Source: Ectocarpus siliculosus (taxonomy: Eukaryota > Sar > Phaeophyceae > Ectocarpales > Ectocarpaceae). Taken from it: DNA of 61,423 nt. The notes below the pieces were generated by a model. The model did not search any database and was not told where the DNA came from. It was given only the letters and a program-made list of their open reading frames with translations. Made by a program: the position numbers and the translations under genes. How positions within the stretch are numbered: the first letter of the stretch is position 1; every line of letters starts with the position of its first letter. The DNA is taken from the NCBI GenBank assembly GCA_000310025.1, contig FN649733.1, forward strand, positions 697,460 through 758,882. The letters are read 5' to 3'. Positions 33,201 to 44,616 of the stretch are shown here, piece by piece.

Positions 33201-36200
33201 CTCGTCGATCGTGAAGCCGAAGTGTGTTCACTCACGACCTGGATCGCCTTCAACTACAGCAGTAGACACAAGAATTCAATCACGGCTCTCACCATGTTTG
33301 ATTCCTCGCGGACTAGTGTTTTTTGGCGAGGATGTCTAAGAGTAGATGCCCGCACTTACGTGTGGTATGTATTCCTGTCAAGCAAGTCCGTGCTGACAGA
33401 TAAGGGCCCTTGTACTAGTAGTCGAGGAAGTAGTCTAAGCGCTCGCGTTGTCGCTAAGAACAGGAAATCGGAGGAGTCTCGGAACGAAACGCGGGTCAAT
33501 TCATCCGAGCTACAAGAAACAGGCGACACGAAACAGGGGAATTTTGACGCTCCCCTGAGAGGCACAACAAGCAAGAACAATCAAGGTTTAGGTTCATAGC
33601 TGGGGTGTGTGTCGAATAGCAAATAAGACGCCTCCCATCAACTTGGTACTCTCTTCTTGATATTCCCTAGCCTCTCCACCACCCCGAGCGCATTTTGTTA
33701 ATCCCGGCGTTTGTTTTCTGCGTAGTGTGGAGATATCGCGGAGCCCCCTTCATGCTGCACGAAGCTCGTACGTGACAGCGGTGCTGCTGCCTATTTGTTG
33801 TGGATTTGATGCCACTTCTTTTTCCATCTTCCCAATCCAGTGCTTTCGGCGGTTTAATTGGCCTTAAAAAAGAAGAGGTTTTCAGAGAAGAAAAACGTGT
33901 GTTGTGTTGTCAGCCTCGAACCCCGGCGTGTACGTGGCCTCTTCACCGCGAGACCCATTCATCTATCTGCATCGATACTGTTCGCACAGGTCGGGGTGCA
34001 GAGCAGCCTGTTCTTCGAGGAGGGGAAGACGTGGGGCCGCTCCCGGCGGCTGATCTCGCCCAACCTCAACGGGCACAACGTCGCGGCCATGCTGCCCATC
34101 ATCGCCAAGGTCGGCGAGCGCTTCTGCGGCAAGCTGGGGGACAAGGCCGACGCGAGGGAGGTGGTGACCTCCAGGGACAGCTTCGCCCGCTTCACGCACG
34201 ACATCGTCGCGCTGGCCGCCTTCGGCGTGGACGTGGGCGCCATAACCGCCACTGAGGAGGAGCCCTGCCCTTCCTTCGACGCGATCGAGCGCATCACGTC
34301 GGCCTTGATCAGTCTCATGGGAAAGCCCGCGGAAATGTGAGGAGAGCGCGCATGATTTTGCAGGGTTTATGATACAGGACACCCTTGGTTGTGTCCCCAA
34401 GAGGAGGGGGGGCGGGAACGATGGAGGCCTTAATGGCATTTTTTTTTTTACGAAGAACCGATACAGTTTGATTGCCTGGTTATTATCGCGACGCAGTTGG
34501 TCTGCACCGCGCCGGCTGCGGATCGAGAGGGTCCCGCAGAAAGGAATACCTTTTAAGCAAGGGGTACGTGGATGTCTTGAGCAAAATCCACGTTGCCCGG
34601 TCGGAGGCGCAAGGGGTAAAGAAGAAGGACTCGTGTATATATTTTGTACTGTCTGATTCGCTTTGTTGCCCGGCAATCGCCCACTGCTCTCATTCTTGAG
34701 AATCTGCCGAAGAAGGCACGTATTGCTACTTCTACATGATACGACACCCTTGTGCACCGTACTGATCTACTGCGCCCCCGCCCCCACCCCCGCTCCTGCC
34801 GCCCGCGATTTTCTTCTCCGCGAAAACTGTTCTTAATTTAGACTGAAGTGGAAGTACCTCCCCATGGTGCCGTGGGTACGCGAAACGAAGCAGCATTCCC
34901 GCCGCCTCGAGAACGTTATTCAGGTGACTTCGAAGATAGTGCTGCTGACATCACTACACTTTGCTGACGTCACTAGCCTTTTGCTTGCAGAACTAAGTAC
35001 TACACGGGGAGACCTCTCGCTTGTACACGAAGGATTGTTTTTACCTGGCGCGTGTTGTGTTGATTTCGTTCTTTCTTCCCATGTTGCGCTGGCGCGTTGC
35101 CGATTTTTGGTGCGCCCCAGTTTTTTGTTGTGCTCTTTGCGCTAGTGCTAGTGTGTCAGTCTGTAGTATTTTGTTCGTTTTTTTGTTTTCAGCGAAACCC
35201 GCGTTGGCAGGAAGTTTACGCTTGTCCCCCTTGCGATCTTTCGTTTGTCACTCTGGGCCTCTTCAATGGTCACAGCGTTAGAATAATGTGTTCGATGCCG
35301 GTGTGACATCTGTCAATTTTCCTGCTTGTTGTGCTGCTGCTGCTTGTGCTGCTGCCAAAAGGGCGCCGTCAATGCAGTGCGAGCGGACGCTAAACTAGCC
35401 GACGCAAACCTAGGCGACTCGGCTGCCGAGGGCGATGTCGGCATCGGCGGAACTATGCTTCGCAAAATCGTGAGCACCTTTTCCTGTTGTAGTGCGATGG
35501 TTGGCACAACGCGCCGCCTGTTGCAAGGTCCAAGCGACTTTGCTGTGTGTCCGTACAAGTCTTTCCTCGCGACTTTTCCGCCCCGTTTCTTCCCGAAATA
35601 CTACTGTGCCTTGGGCCCTGGCCCTGCAACACAACTCTTTTGTGTGACAACAGCGCTATATTATAGATTGTGCGGCACGTTCAGTTCAATCACAAGGGCG
35701 CCATGATGGGCGGGCTCAAGCCCAGCCGCGTAGTATCGGCTACCACGCGGTGGCGAGATTAGAGACAGAACGACTCAAAGAATGAGGGAACTGACCGGTT
35801 AATTTGGAGACCGGTTTAGCGCCTGTTGTTGTTTCTGCCGCCCCATGCTAATTCCAACACCATCATGATCTCCCCCAGACGTACATACTCCAAAGGGATA
35901 TCTCTCCGAACCACCCCTGTACGTAGAGGTCTGTGTCTCAGCCTAGCCACGAGAGAGTGTCACGCAAGCCTGTCGGTTGCTCGTACAATCAACGACCCTT
36001 TAATGTTGTTTTTTTGTTTTTTTCGCTCCTTGTTGACTCGATGACCATAACTCGTCGCTTTTTTGTTGTTTTTCTGTGTGTGTGTATGTGTGTCTTTGCC
36101 TGTGCGCACGACGGATGATGGGCCGATGGATCGTGTGGCGCCACTCAGATCGGGGCAACTAACGGCTCCGCGAACAGCAGCGACCGCATGCTGTTCAACG

Positions 36201-39200
36201 AACGAGAGCTCATGCACCAGGCAAACGGGTGGGTGCCTTGAGAGGGACTGCTCCTGTTGCCCTGTCTTTCTCGCTCGCCGGACAGTAGAAGTATATGGGA
36301 TGAGGGGGTTGCAAGATGTCTTGTACTGTAGGGATTCATGTTTTGCACTGTGTGAGAACAACGCCGCTGCTGGCTTTGACTTGCGGCATCGCGCGCACGG
36401 TGTCTTGTGGTAGGTTGTCTCCGTCGATTGTGCTACGTGTCGAAGTGCATTAATGTCGTACAGGCGCACGTGGAGTATCGAAAAGTGGATGTTGGGAATC
36501 GTACAGTAGCACACGACTTTTTACTACGCGGTCGGCAATGTTTCACAGAGCTGACGGGCACCTCGTCAAAAAAAAAAATTCCCCGTACGTAAGGATCTGA
36601 CCTCGGCTCGACTTGTCGCCTATTGACGATTCGGAGTGAAGACTTCATGGCCATCTTCATGCGAATGCCCTCCTCTGGCTCTTGCTCCTTTGGTATGCAA
36701 CAATCACACATGCGTTGTCCAGAAACTGCATGAGCTCCAAAAACTTCTTCAGGTCTTCACACAATCAAAGTGCTGTTACTGCTGTAGTCTCCCTTGCCTT
36801 ATCAACAACACTGTAATAGCTCTCGCCTTCCTATCGATCCATCGCCACACCGTGAAGCCGAACTCGAAAGACAAGACACTTAGAGCGTCGTTTGTTTTAG
36901 CTGTTTCGTCACCCACGGTGGATTTCCTTAGTTAACTGAATTAGATCATTTGCAGACCTGCAAAAAATTAAATTATGACCTGCAAAATTAAGATTTTGGA
37001 TTGTCATTTATGAAATGTTTTTTGATAAAATTGTTTTGCCCTTGAACGATGATTCGATTAACTGTGCGGCCGCATCATCAGGCTGTTCGTGGCTGCGACC
37101 GAGACGACAGCGCTTACCCTGTGCTGGTGCATGTACTATCTCACCAAGAACCCGAAGGCGGCTCTGCGTTGCCGCGCCGAGGCTCTCAAAGTGGCGCCGG
37201 AGAGGTGAGAACAATTTTCTTGCTCTGTACCATCATGTTTTTGGTGCGCTTGGTGCAGCTTTCTGTTGTTGTTGTTTTTGTTGTTATTAATGGGTTGCTG
37301 CTCCCTCCTCCTGCGGCGATAACAATTTTATTACCACGACTCGCCGACCTTATGGTGCCGAAAGGCTTCACCTCTTCCATCTTTCCCAAGTGTCCGGTTT
37401 GCCATCCCCATTGCTGCCGCTGTCTATTTATTCTGTGATACAACCTACCCTGCACCAGTGAGTAACTACCCCTAAGCCCTCGTACCAGCCTCGTATTTTC
37501 AATAAACGCCGATGACAAACGCCAAACAGCGCTCCTAATGTCAGCGCCATCCAGTTGTCGTCAGTCGTATGCATCGCAGCGTGCTCTGGTCGGTTACGTC
37601 ACCTCCAACTCTAGCGAAAGTGTTAGCCCCCCACCCCTCCCCCCCCCTTTTTTAGCCACCTTCGGCGAAGTAAGAAATTAACGATTGGCCATCGGTGATC
37701 GGTCCTGTGGGAGCTACGCTCTCGAGGACGCGTGGTCAATGGTCTATAACCGCTAAGGCATGCAAAACATGAGTACCCCCCCCCAACGCGGAGAGCCTGG
37801 TCCGGTGAGAACCCGGCGTGCTCCGTCCCGGCTTTGTAGGGATGCGAGGTCAATGGTCTATAACCGCTAAGGCATGCAAAACATGAGTACCCCCCCCCAA
37901 CCCGCGCGCGCGTTTTGAGCGACCTTCTTTGGAAAAGTAGGACGACATAGTTGACCATCGGTGATCGGTCCTGTGAGAACAACGCTCTCGAGGACGCGTG
38001 GTCAATGGTTAAACATGCAAAATATGAGCACGCCCCCCCACCCCCCCCACCGCCCCAAGTGACTTGACTAATGTGAGCAAGAAAAATTTCCCCTGCCTGC
38101 CTTCGTTTCCGGACGGCGGATTGACTGCCTGTTCGTCTTTGCGGATTGCTGATTGCTGTGGATTATTGTTGTGGTGGTTGAAAGCGATGGGATGGTGTCC
38201 ACGGCAGAGCAGCTGAAGAGGCTCCGGTTCTGCGCCGCGGTGTTCAAGGAAGCGCTTCGGCTTAGGACGCCGGCACCCCGCTTGTCCTTCACCTGCACGG
38301 TGAGGGGAGAGAGAGAGCGTCCGGAGCTTACGTTTCGTAGCCGTGTTTCAGAAACGTGAGATAAAACTACGCAAGTGCCGCTTCGTGCTTGAAACCGCAC
38401 GGTGAGGATGTCAAGAGCTGTGGGCTTGGCAGCTCCTCAGCAACGCAATGCGAAAAGGCAAAAAGCCCATCGATATTCCGCCAAGCAGGGACAGACCAGA
38501 CTCTTCCATGGTAGTGTGTCAGGTATTGCTGGTGGAGTCGTAAAAGACTTGACTGCGTTACCTGCTGCAGTAGACCGCAGCGCGAAGAGGAAGAGGCCGG
38601 TGATCCTGCCTCGCGTTGCGGCGAGCCCCAAGTGGCGAGAGTTGGCGGTATCTTAATTTTCTACCGGTGTCTACACAGCACACAGCAGTCACGCTGTTGA
38701 GTTGCTGTTCTCGCCCCTCTGTACGCTGGTTTTGGTGATGTTAGGTGTTGATATCTTTCAGGAAAATTGTCGCCTTATTTACTCTCGTCTCACCCCTCTC
38801 ACTCGTTGTTCTTCTCTTTACGGAGCTGAGCATTGTTCAGGTAAGTAAGAATTCAAACAACAGCGGTTGCCTTGGTGAATAGTGCGGTAGTGCGGTGTTT
38901 ATATTTAGTACCCGCCGAGATGACGTCTCCTCGGTAAAACCTAATTTTTTTGATGCAAGGAATCGAGTCCCTCCCGTCTAATATTCATATTTTCTGGCTC
39001 CTTCGGTTGCGATGCTGATGAACCTTTCAGGAGGACTTCACGATGAAGAGCGGACGGGTGTTGAAGAAGGGGACCGCGGTCCTGACGCTCAACCGGGCGG
39101 TTGGAATCTCGGAAGACTTTTTCACGAGGGGGGACGAGTTCGTGCCAGAAAGGTACATCGCGTGTAGATATGCGTGTATAGGCGTCCCTGGCCTAGCAGG

Positions 39201-40965
39201 CTGGGCGGGTGAGCAAGAAGCAAAAATATTGTGACGCTGTACCAACGATTTCAACTGCACAGTTCTATGTGGAATTACATAGGTCTGTTTTCATCTTTGG
39301 GGTTTCGCCCTTTTAGGTAGGAAGATATGTACCATGGTATGTACCCCTTTTTGTTTTCTTCTTGACGTCGCTGGTTTCCCTCTTCCACCGAAGGAATGAT
39401 GATCTTTCATCCAAGGCGTGAGGAGTTTGGGTGGCGGAGGTGGGAGCATGTTACGTATCAGTGCAACCGCAGCGGTGAAAACGAGACTGCTTGCCGTGCC
39501 ACGTGCCGCCTCTTTTTTTCGCGACAAGAGCGAACGTTGTCCGGGTTGGTTGCTCGTATGAGTAATGGTGGGTTTATGGAGTGCAGGTGCAAGACGTAAA
39601 AAACCACCGATCTCTAGCTCGCAACAGAGACAAAATAGCACGTGGTGTTCTAACAGCATTCTCGATCAACCCCTGATCGATGTCTCCGCCGACTCGTCCC
39701 GTGCGCCGCCGCAACAAACTGCTATTCATGCGTGCCACCGTCGAAACAGGTGGATCAGCTCCGAGCGTGAGAAAGCGCTGTCAGAAAAGCAGAGCACGTG
39801 GATCGGGAAAGGCGGCATCTCCCACGAGGAGGAGGCGTTTTTGTCGATGGGACACGGCCCAAGAATATGCCCCGGGCAGGTGGGTAACGTTTTGTGTCTT
39901 GGGTCGAGTTTGGGGGCGAGTACTGTTGAAAGTTGTTGTGATATTTTGGATCATGTGTGAATAGACGTTGTGAATGTACCGGAGCGTTGTGGAGACAACC
40001 AACAGTTGACAAGGACAGCAGGGTTGTTGGGGATGAAGGATTGTCTGATGGCTGACAATTGGCTCGATGGGTTTGACCGCATTACGACGACGACGACCAC
40101 ACCAAGTAACCGCATCAACAATGGCAACACAACAGCAGTAAATAGTTCGTCCCTCATACGAGAAGTGACGAAAACAGCAAACAGCGACGACGACGAGGAC
40201 CACAACGACTGCATTTTTAGCAACAACAATCGACGCAACTGTGCTGTGTACCGCACGTGCTTCCCCTCTCACGATCGCGCAGGATATGGCCAAGGCAGAG
40301 GGGGCCATCATCATCGCCGCTATCTGCGCTCGCTTCGACCTCTCGCTCGCACCCGGTCAGGTGCGTCGTGTTTCAAAAGACCACCATTTAACCCGAAACG
40401 GCATACGAACCAGCACATTACGCCACCGCCCACTGCCCAAACGGCACAAGTGGTGACGCATTCTACCGAAAAGTGCGTGAGGTATTGAGCACTCCCTAGA
40501 TCGATAGTTAAAAATCGATTGCTCCACAACCAAGAGGGTAAGAAAAGGAGGCTAGGAGAGGGTAAGAAAACAGACCGATAAACGTGCAAGGAAAGCTGTC
40601 GACGAGATACAGTATTTCCAACAACCACTCTGTTCGGCAATCGCACCCGGTTGGTCGTGGGGCAGTCGAGCCACGAACGTCGGTATGGGGCATGCGCGAT
40701 GATTCGCACGTTTACGGCATCTAGCGGATGCAGGATGCAGCACCACTCCTTGTCAACAAAGTAGCAAACGCGGAATCTCTCAACTAAACATGCTCACGAT
40801 TACCCCACCCCACCCCACCCCATGCCCTGATGTACCCCCCCCCCCACCCCTGCCCTGAAACACGCGCTTGGCGGACAGGCGGACCCCCCAGAGGAGTATT
40901 CTTCCTTCACATGCGGCCCTAAGGAGTTCAACATGATATTGACCAGGACGGCGAAGGACGAGTGA
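30272..40965 (+). CDS. Cytochrome P450 monooxygenase
   Basis: Twelve exons join in phase to 562 aa: 30272-30508, 32785-32964, 33990-34336, 34842-34923, 35362-35469, 36149-36228, 37082-37204, 38185-38299, 39031-39152, 39750-39879, 40283-40360, 40879-40965. The N-terminus has a hydrophobic anchor (VEVVVVGSVAMLAWVALSYY), so the enzyme should sit in the ER membrane facing the cytosol. The I helix reads FVAATETTALT (Thr353/354 region), the K helix FKEALRLRTPAP (Glu408, Arg411) and the PERF-like motif FVPERW. The haem loop is SMGHGPRICPG with ligand Cys505; the usual Phe at its start is Met498. Exon 3 carries a WGRSRRLISP C-helix motif with the haem-propionate Trp and Arg. I assign no CYP family. 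Substrate unknown; haem-dependent oxidation with electrons from a reductase follows from the family. In-frame ATGs also exist at 30209 and 30275. The exon 2 acceptor follows a C-rich tract and is the least certain junction. Confidence 0.93.
33003..33250 (+). repeat. Dispersed repeat family B, best copy
   Basis: Inserted in P450 intron 2. It runs from GTGTGCGTTCGTCCCATCTA through CAAGAGGAAGGTCACACAGG and CGGTGCTTGCCTTAAGC to CCTCGTCGATCGTGAAGCCG and CGACCTGGATCGCCT. It aligns with 3690-3965 and, in its second half, 4446-4640. Confidence 0.75.
37718..38045 (-). mobile_element. SINE-like family C, three tandem heads
   Basis: The head GTGGTCAATGGTCTATAACC followed by GCTAAGGCATGCAAAACATG and a C run occurs at about 37731, 37850 and 38000 (the last truncated). 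One GAGCCTGGTCCGGTGAGAAC block lies between the first two. A GATCGGTCCTGTG segment precedes two of them. It lies in P450 intron 7. Confidence 0.7.
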
Positions 40966-41396
40966 TGGTTTCGTTGTTTTTTGTTGTTTCATTGCTTTGA
41001 GGAAGCAGGTTGGTTGGCCTGACCTGACCCTAGCCGCCCGACTCTTTATGGATATGAGGGGAGGGATGTGTCCGCTCGTTGCGGTCTGTCTTGTTTTGGA
41101 GGAGGCCCTCCCGCGCTCGACTACTGCGGTGTCGCCCTCGGTTGTGTTGTTCACACTGCCATCTCTACCTGTGGGTGTGTTCGGCGCGTACACAGCGTGA
41201 TGACCTCAAAACTGAGGGAAAAAGGATGGGATTTTTGTAAGGCGGGGATTACCTCCGTATGCGGCACAGACAGGAGTTGTTGTATCACCGCTGTGTGTGC
41301 TAGATACGTGGGGAGTGTGTTTCGGTGTTGGGAAGCTTCGATGTCTGTCTGTTCTTCTCCTGTGCCCGCCTCCGTGTTATTTTTTGTGTTTTGGTT

Positions 41397-41488
41397 GCAC
41401 GCATAGCAACTAACTGGTGATTTTTCCTTTTTTCATGAAGCTGCACGCATAGCAACTAACTGGTGATTTTTCCTTTTTTCATGAAGCA
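41397..41488. repeat. Perfect 46-bp tandem duplication
   Basis: GCACGCATAGCAACTAACTG through CATGAAGC is repeated exactly, at 41397-41442 and 41443-41488. Confidence 0.95.
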
Positions 41489-42369
41489 GTTCGAGCCGGG
41501 GTCTACATGCATACACGTATGCACATCATTACGTACTCTGTGGGTGATGTGGTGGGTAGCAGTGCGCTTGCTCTATAGGGTTGAAATGCGCGGGGATGGG
41601 ATTATTGATTGATGGACAGCTGGCGGTCGTTGGTACATTTTTTGTCACATCAAGAATTTTGTCAAAAGCCCCTGGGAGGTACATTTTTGTCGCATCAAGT
41701 TTTTTGTCAAGTCTCTTGGAGTACTGTTCTCATCCTAGATTCGCGGGTGGCGCTGTGGTACATACTTGTAGCTGCTTTGTAAAGGTTCTGCGTGTGCGTA
41801 GCCAGCCTCTGATCTTGTTCTGATTAGCGCTGCCGTTAAGTTTGTGCGTACAGTGTGGGGAGAGAAGGCGGGTGGTTTGACATCAGCCGAGGTCCGAGGA
41901 CATGATGGAGTTCTCGTTTTGGGTATTAGAGTTTCTGTCCTTATCATTCATCACGGATTTTGGCAAGTAACGACCCCTTCCTTGTTTTTGTTTCATTTCG
42001 CTCATGTGCGCTGTTTTTCGTTCGGTTTTGGGGGTGGGTCTGAAGTTGAGGGGTGGTTGTTTTTTTGGTTGTTCGAAACCGAGGATGGATGAGATATGTA
42101 TCCGTAGTCTACATGTCATGCGTTGTGTTGCGGCTGTTTCCGATCCGTGTTTCTACTGGGCGAGAGTCACTTGTTGCACGTCCAATGGAAAAGGGAGAAA
42201 AAGAGGGCAACATCACGCAGCAGCAGCAGTGATGATGAGATGAACAAGTTGTTGAAGAATCGCACGTGTCTACTGCTGTTGTCTCTGGCACGTTTCGTAA
42301 TGTAGGCAGGTGCAGTTCATGCACGCACCCGTTGTTGCCTTAAGTCATCTACCAAGCAGCGTGGAAATA

Positions 42370-42625
42370 AGTGATTTCGATGAGCTTTGAAAGGCTGTGA
42401 CAAGTCAAGGAAACGCTGGAGACTTTCGTTATTCAAAATTCCGGCTCGACGCATTTGGTCGTCAGTGCTTATAGATACAGCACCGCACAGTAAGTAGCCT
42501 TCGTTTCAATGACAAACCAAGGAGGATCTTTGAAAGGCTGTCACAATCAAGGAAAAGTTTGAGACGTCGTTAGTCAAAATTAATTCCGGCTAACGCATTG
42601 ATTGGTCTTCTTTCAGTGCCACTAA
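42370..42625. repeat. Diverged tandem duplication, about 150 bp period
   Basis: CTTTGAAAGGCTGT-ACA-TCAAGGAAA, a GAGAC-TCGTTA-TCAAAATT block and TTCCGGCT-ACGCATT occur in the same order near 42380 and 42529. Confidence 0.75.
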
Positions 42626-43066
42626 AGCTTCGATACAATGTGTCTCTCGGTTTCACTCTGTTCACAGCTGTTTTGGACCGGAATATACCCACTCGTACCC
42701 CCGTTTTGAGGCCATGTCTAAAACTTGGCAAGCCTGTTCGATCGACCTGCTAAAAGCGGTGTGGTGAGCCAGCCAGGTACGAGGAGAGCCCCCCAGTGCG
42801 CGGTCTTCTGTCTTCTATATAATATATCCCTGTTGGATCATGATCCATGATCCGTGGATAGGGTACATATACGCATACCCTCATTTGTCCGTGGTCCGCT
42901 CTTCGTTTGCCTCGCTCCAAAAAAAAAAAGCGGAGCAATATAACCACACCCACACACCCACACCAACTAACACCAACACACCAACATCTCTTGGATGAAC
43001 TCTGTCTGGCGCAGGAGGAGAGAAGAGAGGTACTGTAGTGCTGCTGTAGTCAGCAGCTAGGCAAGC

Positions 43067-44585
43067 ATGGAACGACGTTCGCGAGGAGCGTCGGCGATGG
43101 AGGAGTATCTCGAAAGGCCTCCCGACATCAACCTTTGGCCCCAGGGCAGGCAAGAGTGCCACCGCTGCGGGAAGAGGGTTAGGCTCTACTGCCCTGATTG
43201 CCTCATCCTCGTGGGCACGCCGGATGGGGTGGAGACTCCAACAGAGCTACGGCTACCGCTTCAGGTGGGGTGTTTGTGAAAGCGTGTGGAATGCGAGCTC
43301 AAAGCTCAGTTTTCCTTCGTGACCTGGAGCTGCTGTGTGCGGCACATGTTCACAGAAAGAGTGCCAGACGCAGCAAACGTTGTTCAGCAGCCAGGATGAT
43401 GTCGTCCGAGGGTGGATCTGATATTCGGTCCTGCGTACGATAGTCGTGTGGATGGGGTATGTGGTTTGGAGGTAGCCGAGTTCGAGTGCCCCAAGTATTG
43501 TTTACTGCTGTTCAGGAGATTGTACGAGATACCATACCCCCTCCACCGATTTTCAAAGATCGACGACAGGATGCCAAGAATCATTTGAATATTTGAATGC
43601 TCAGTCCAGGGTGGGTGTTATCTTCCGCAACCTTCGGTACGCTATATTGTACTCTCGCCTTTCAACCTTTCAAGTACAGATAGTGTTGCGCTGCAGCAGC
43701 TTGAACAGCAGACCCGATGTCCGATGTCCAGTTTTCGCAGCAGCAGAAATCTTGGTTGTTCAGACTATGCGTACAATTTTATACTTGCACGAGCTGTGTT
43801 GGTGCTCAGCTGAGAAAGTGTGCGTGGAGAGCAAGATCCCCAGAGGTACTGCTGTAATGTAAGAGCTTGGTAACGCATGTATGTCGAAATAAAGAGACGG
43901 AACGGGCTGGTTCCGCGTACACCTCTTGAATGGTACACACGGGCGTGAAAAAACGATGTTACGAAGTACGACGGACGAACGGGAAATCGTTCCCCCTCCA
44001 CCCTCTGACGCCATGATTACTGAAGGCCCCGGATGAGGGAAAACTAAAACTCCTCCAGCTGGCTTGGTCACCCTCATGAGATCCGTAAAATTATCTACCA
44101 GACGTCTATATGCACTTCAGAAAGGCGATTCAGGGAGAGTGAGGCCTCGGATATCGTCGCAGCGTCTCGAACAAATGGGATACGCTTGCTACAGGTGCTG
44201 TCCGCGTTTGAGGCTGTCGAATAACGACGAAAGAGCCTCGAACATCGCTCGCTCTACCCATGGCTGTCCCTGCGTCTTCGTGTCGTGCTTCACAACCTCT
44301 ACCACATAGCCTTTTAACCTTCACCCTGTGGCTTTGCTGCTGAAGTCCCTTTTCATGTGCGCGTTTGTGTTTAAAGTCTCACGCCATTCCACTTACCAAC
44401 CTCTTGTGCACGTACTGTACATGTACCGGTTCATATGTCGGTGGTGGCCCCCCGGCGCTAGTCAGGTGGATGTCGTCGTGACAGCTGAGGAGAGGAGACG
44501 CTCTTCCGGCGTGCACGTTGCCGTCATGGCCCCCCAGGTGACCATACCACGAACACCGTTGTCGTTGTTGTTGTTGTTGTTGTTG

Positions 44586-44616
<31 letters not shown>

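Larger units (their letters stand above)
40966..43066. other. Intergenic region upstream of the DTWD1-type gene
   Basis: No supported exon. It contains a 46-bp tandem duplication (41397-41488) and a diverged tandem duplication (42370-42625). It must hold the 3' UTR of the P450 and the promoter of the DTWD1-type gene, since both lie on the plus strand. Confidence 0.55.

Noticed and set aside
33963-34757. 264-codon minus-strand open frame
   Set aside because: Antisense shadow of P450 exon 3.
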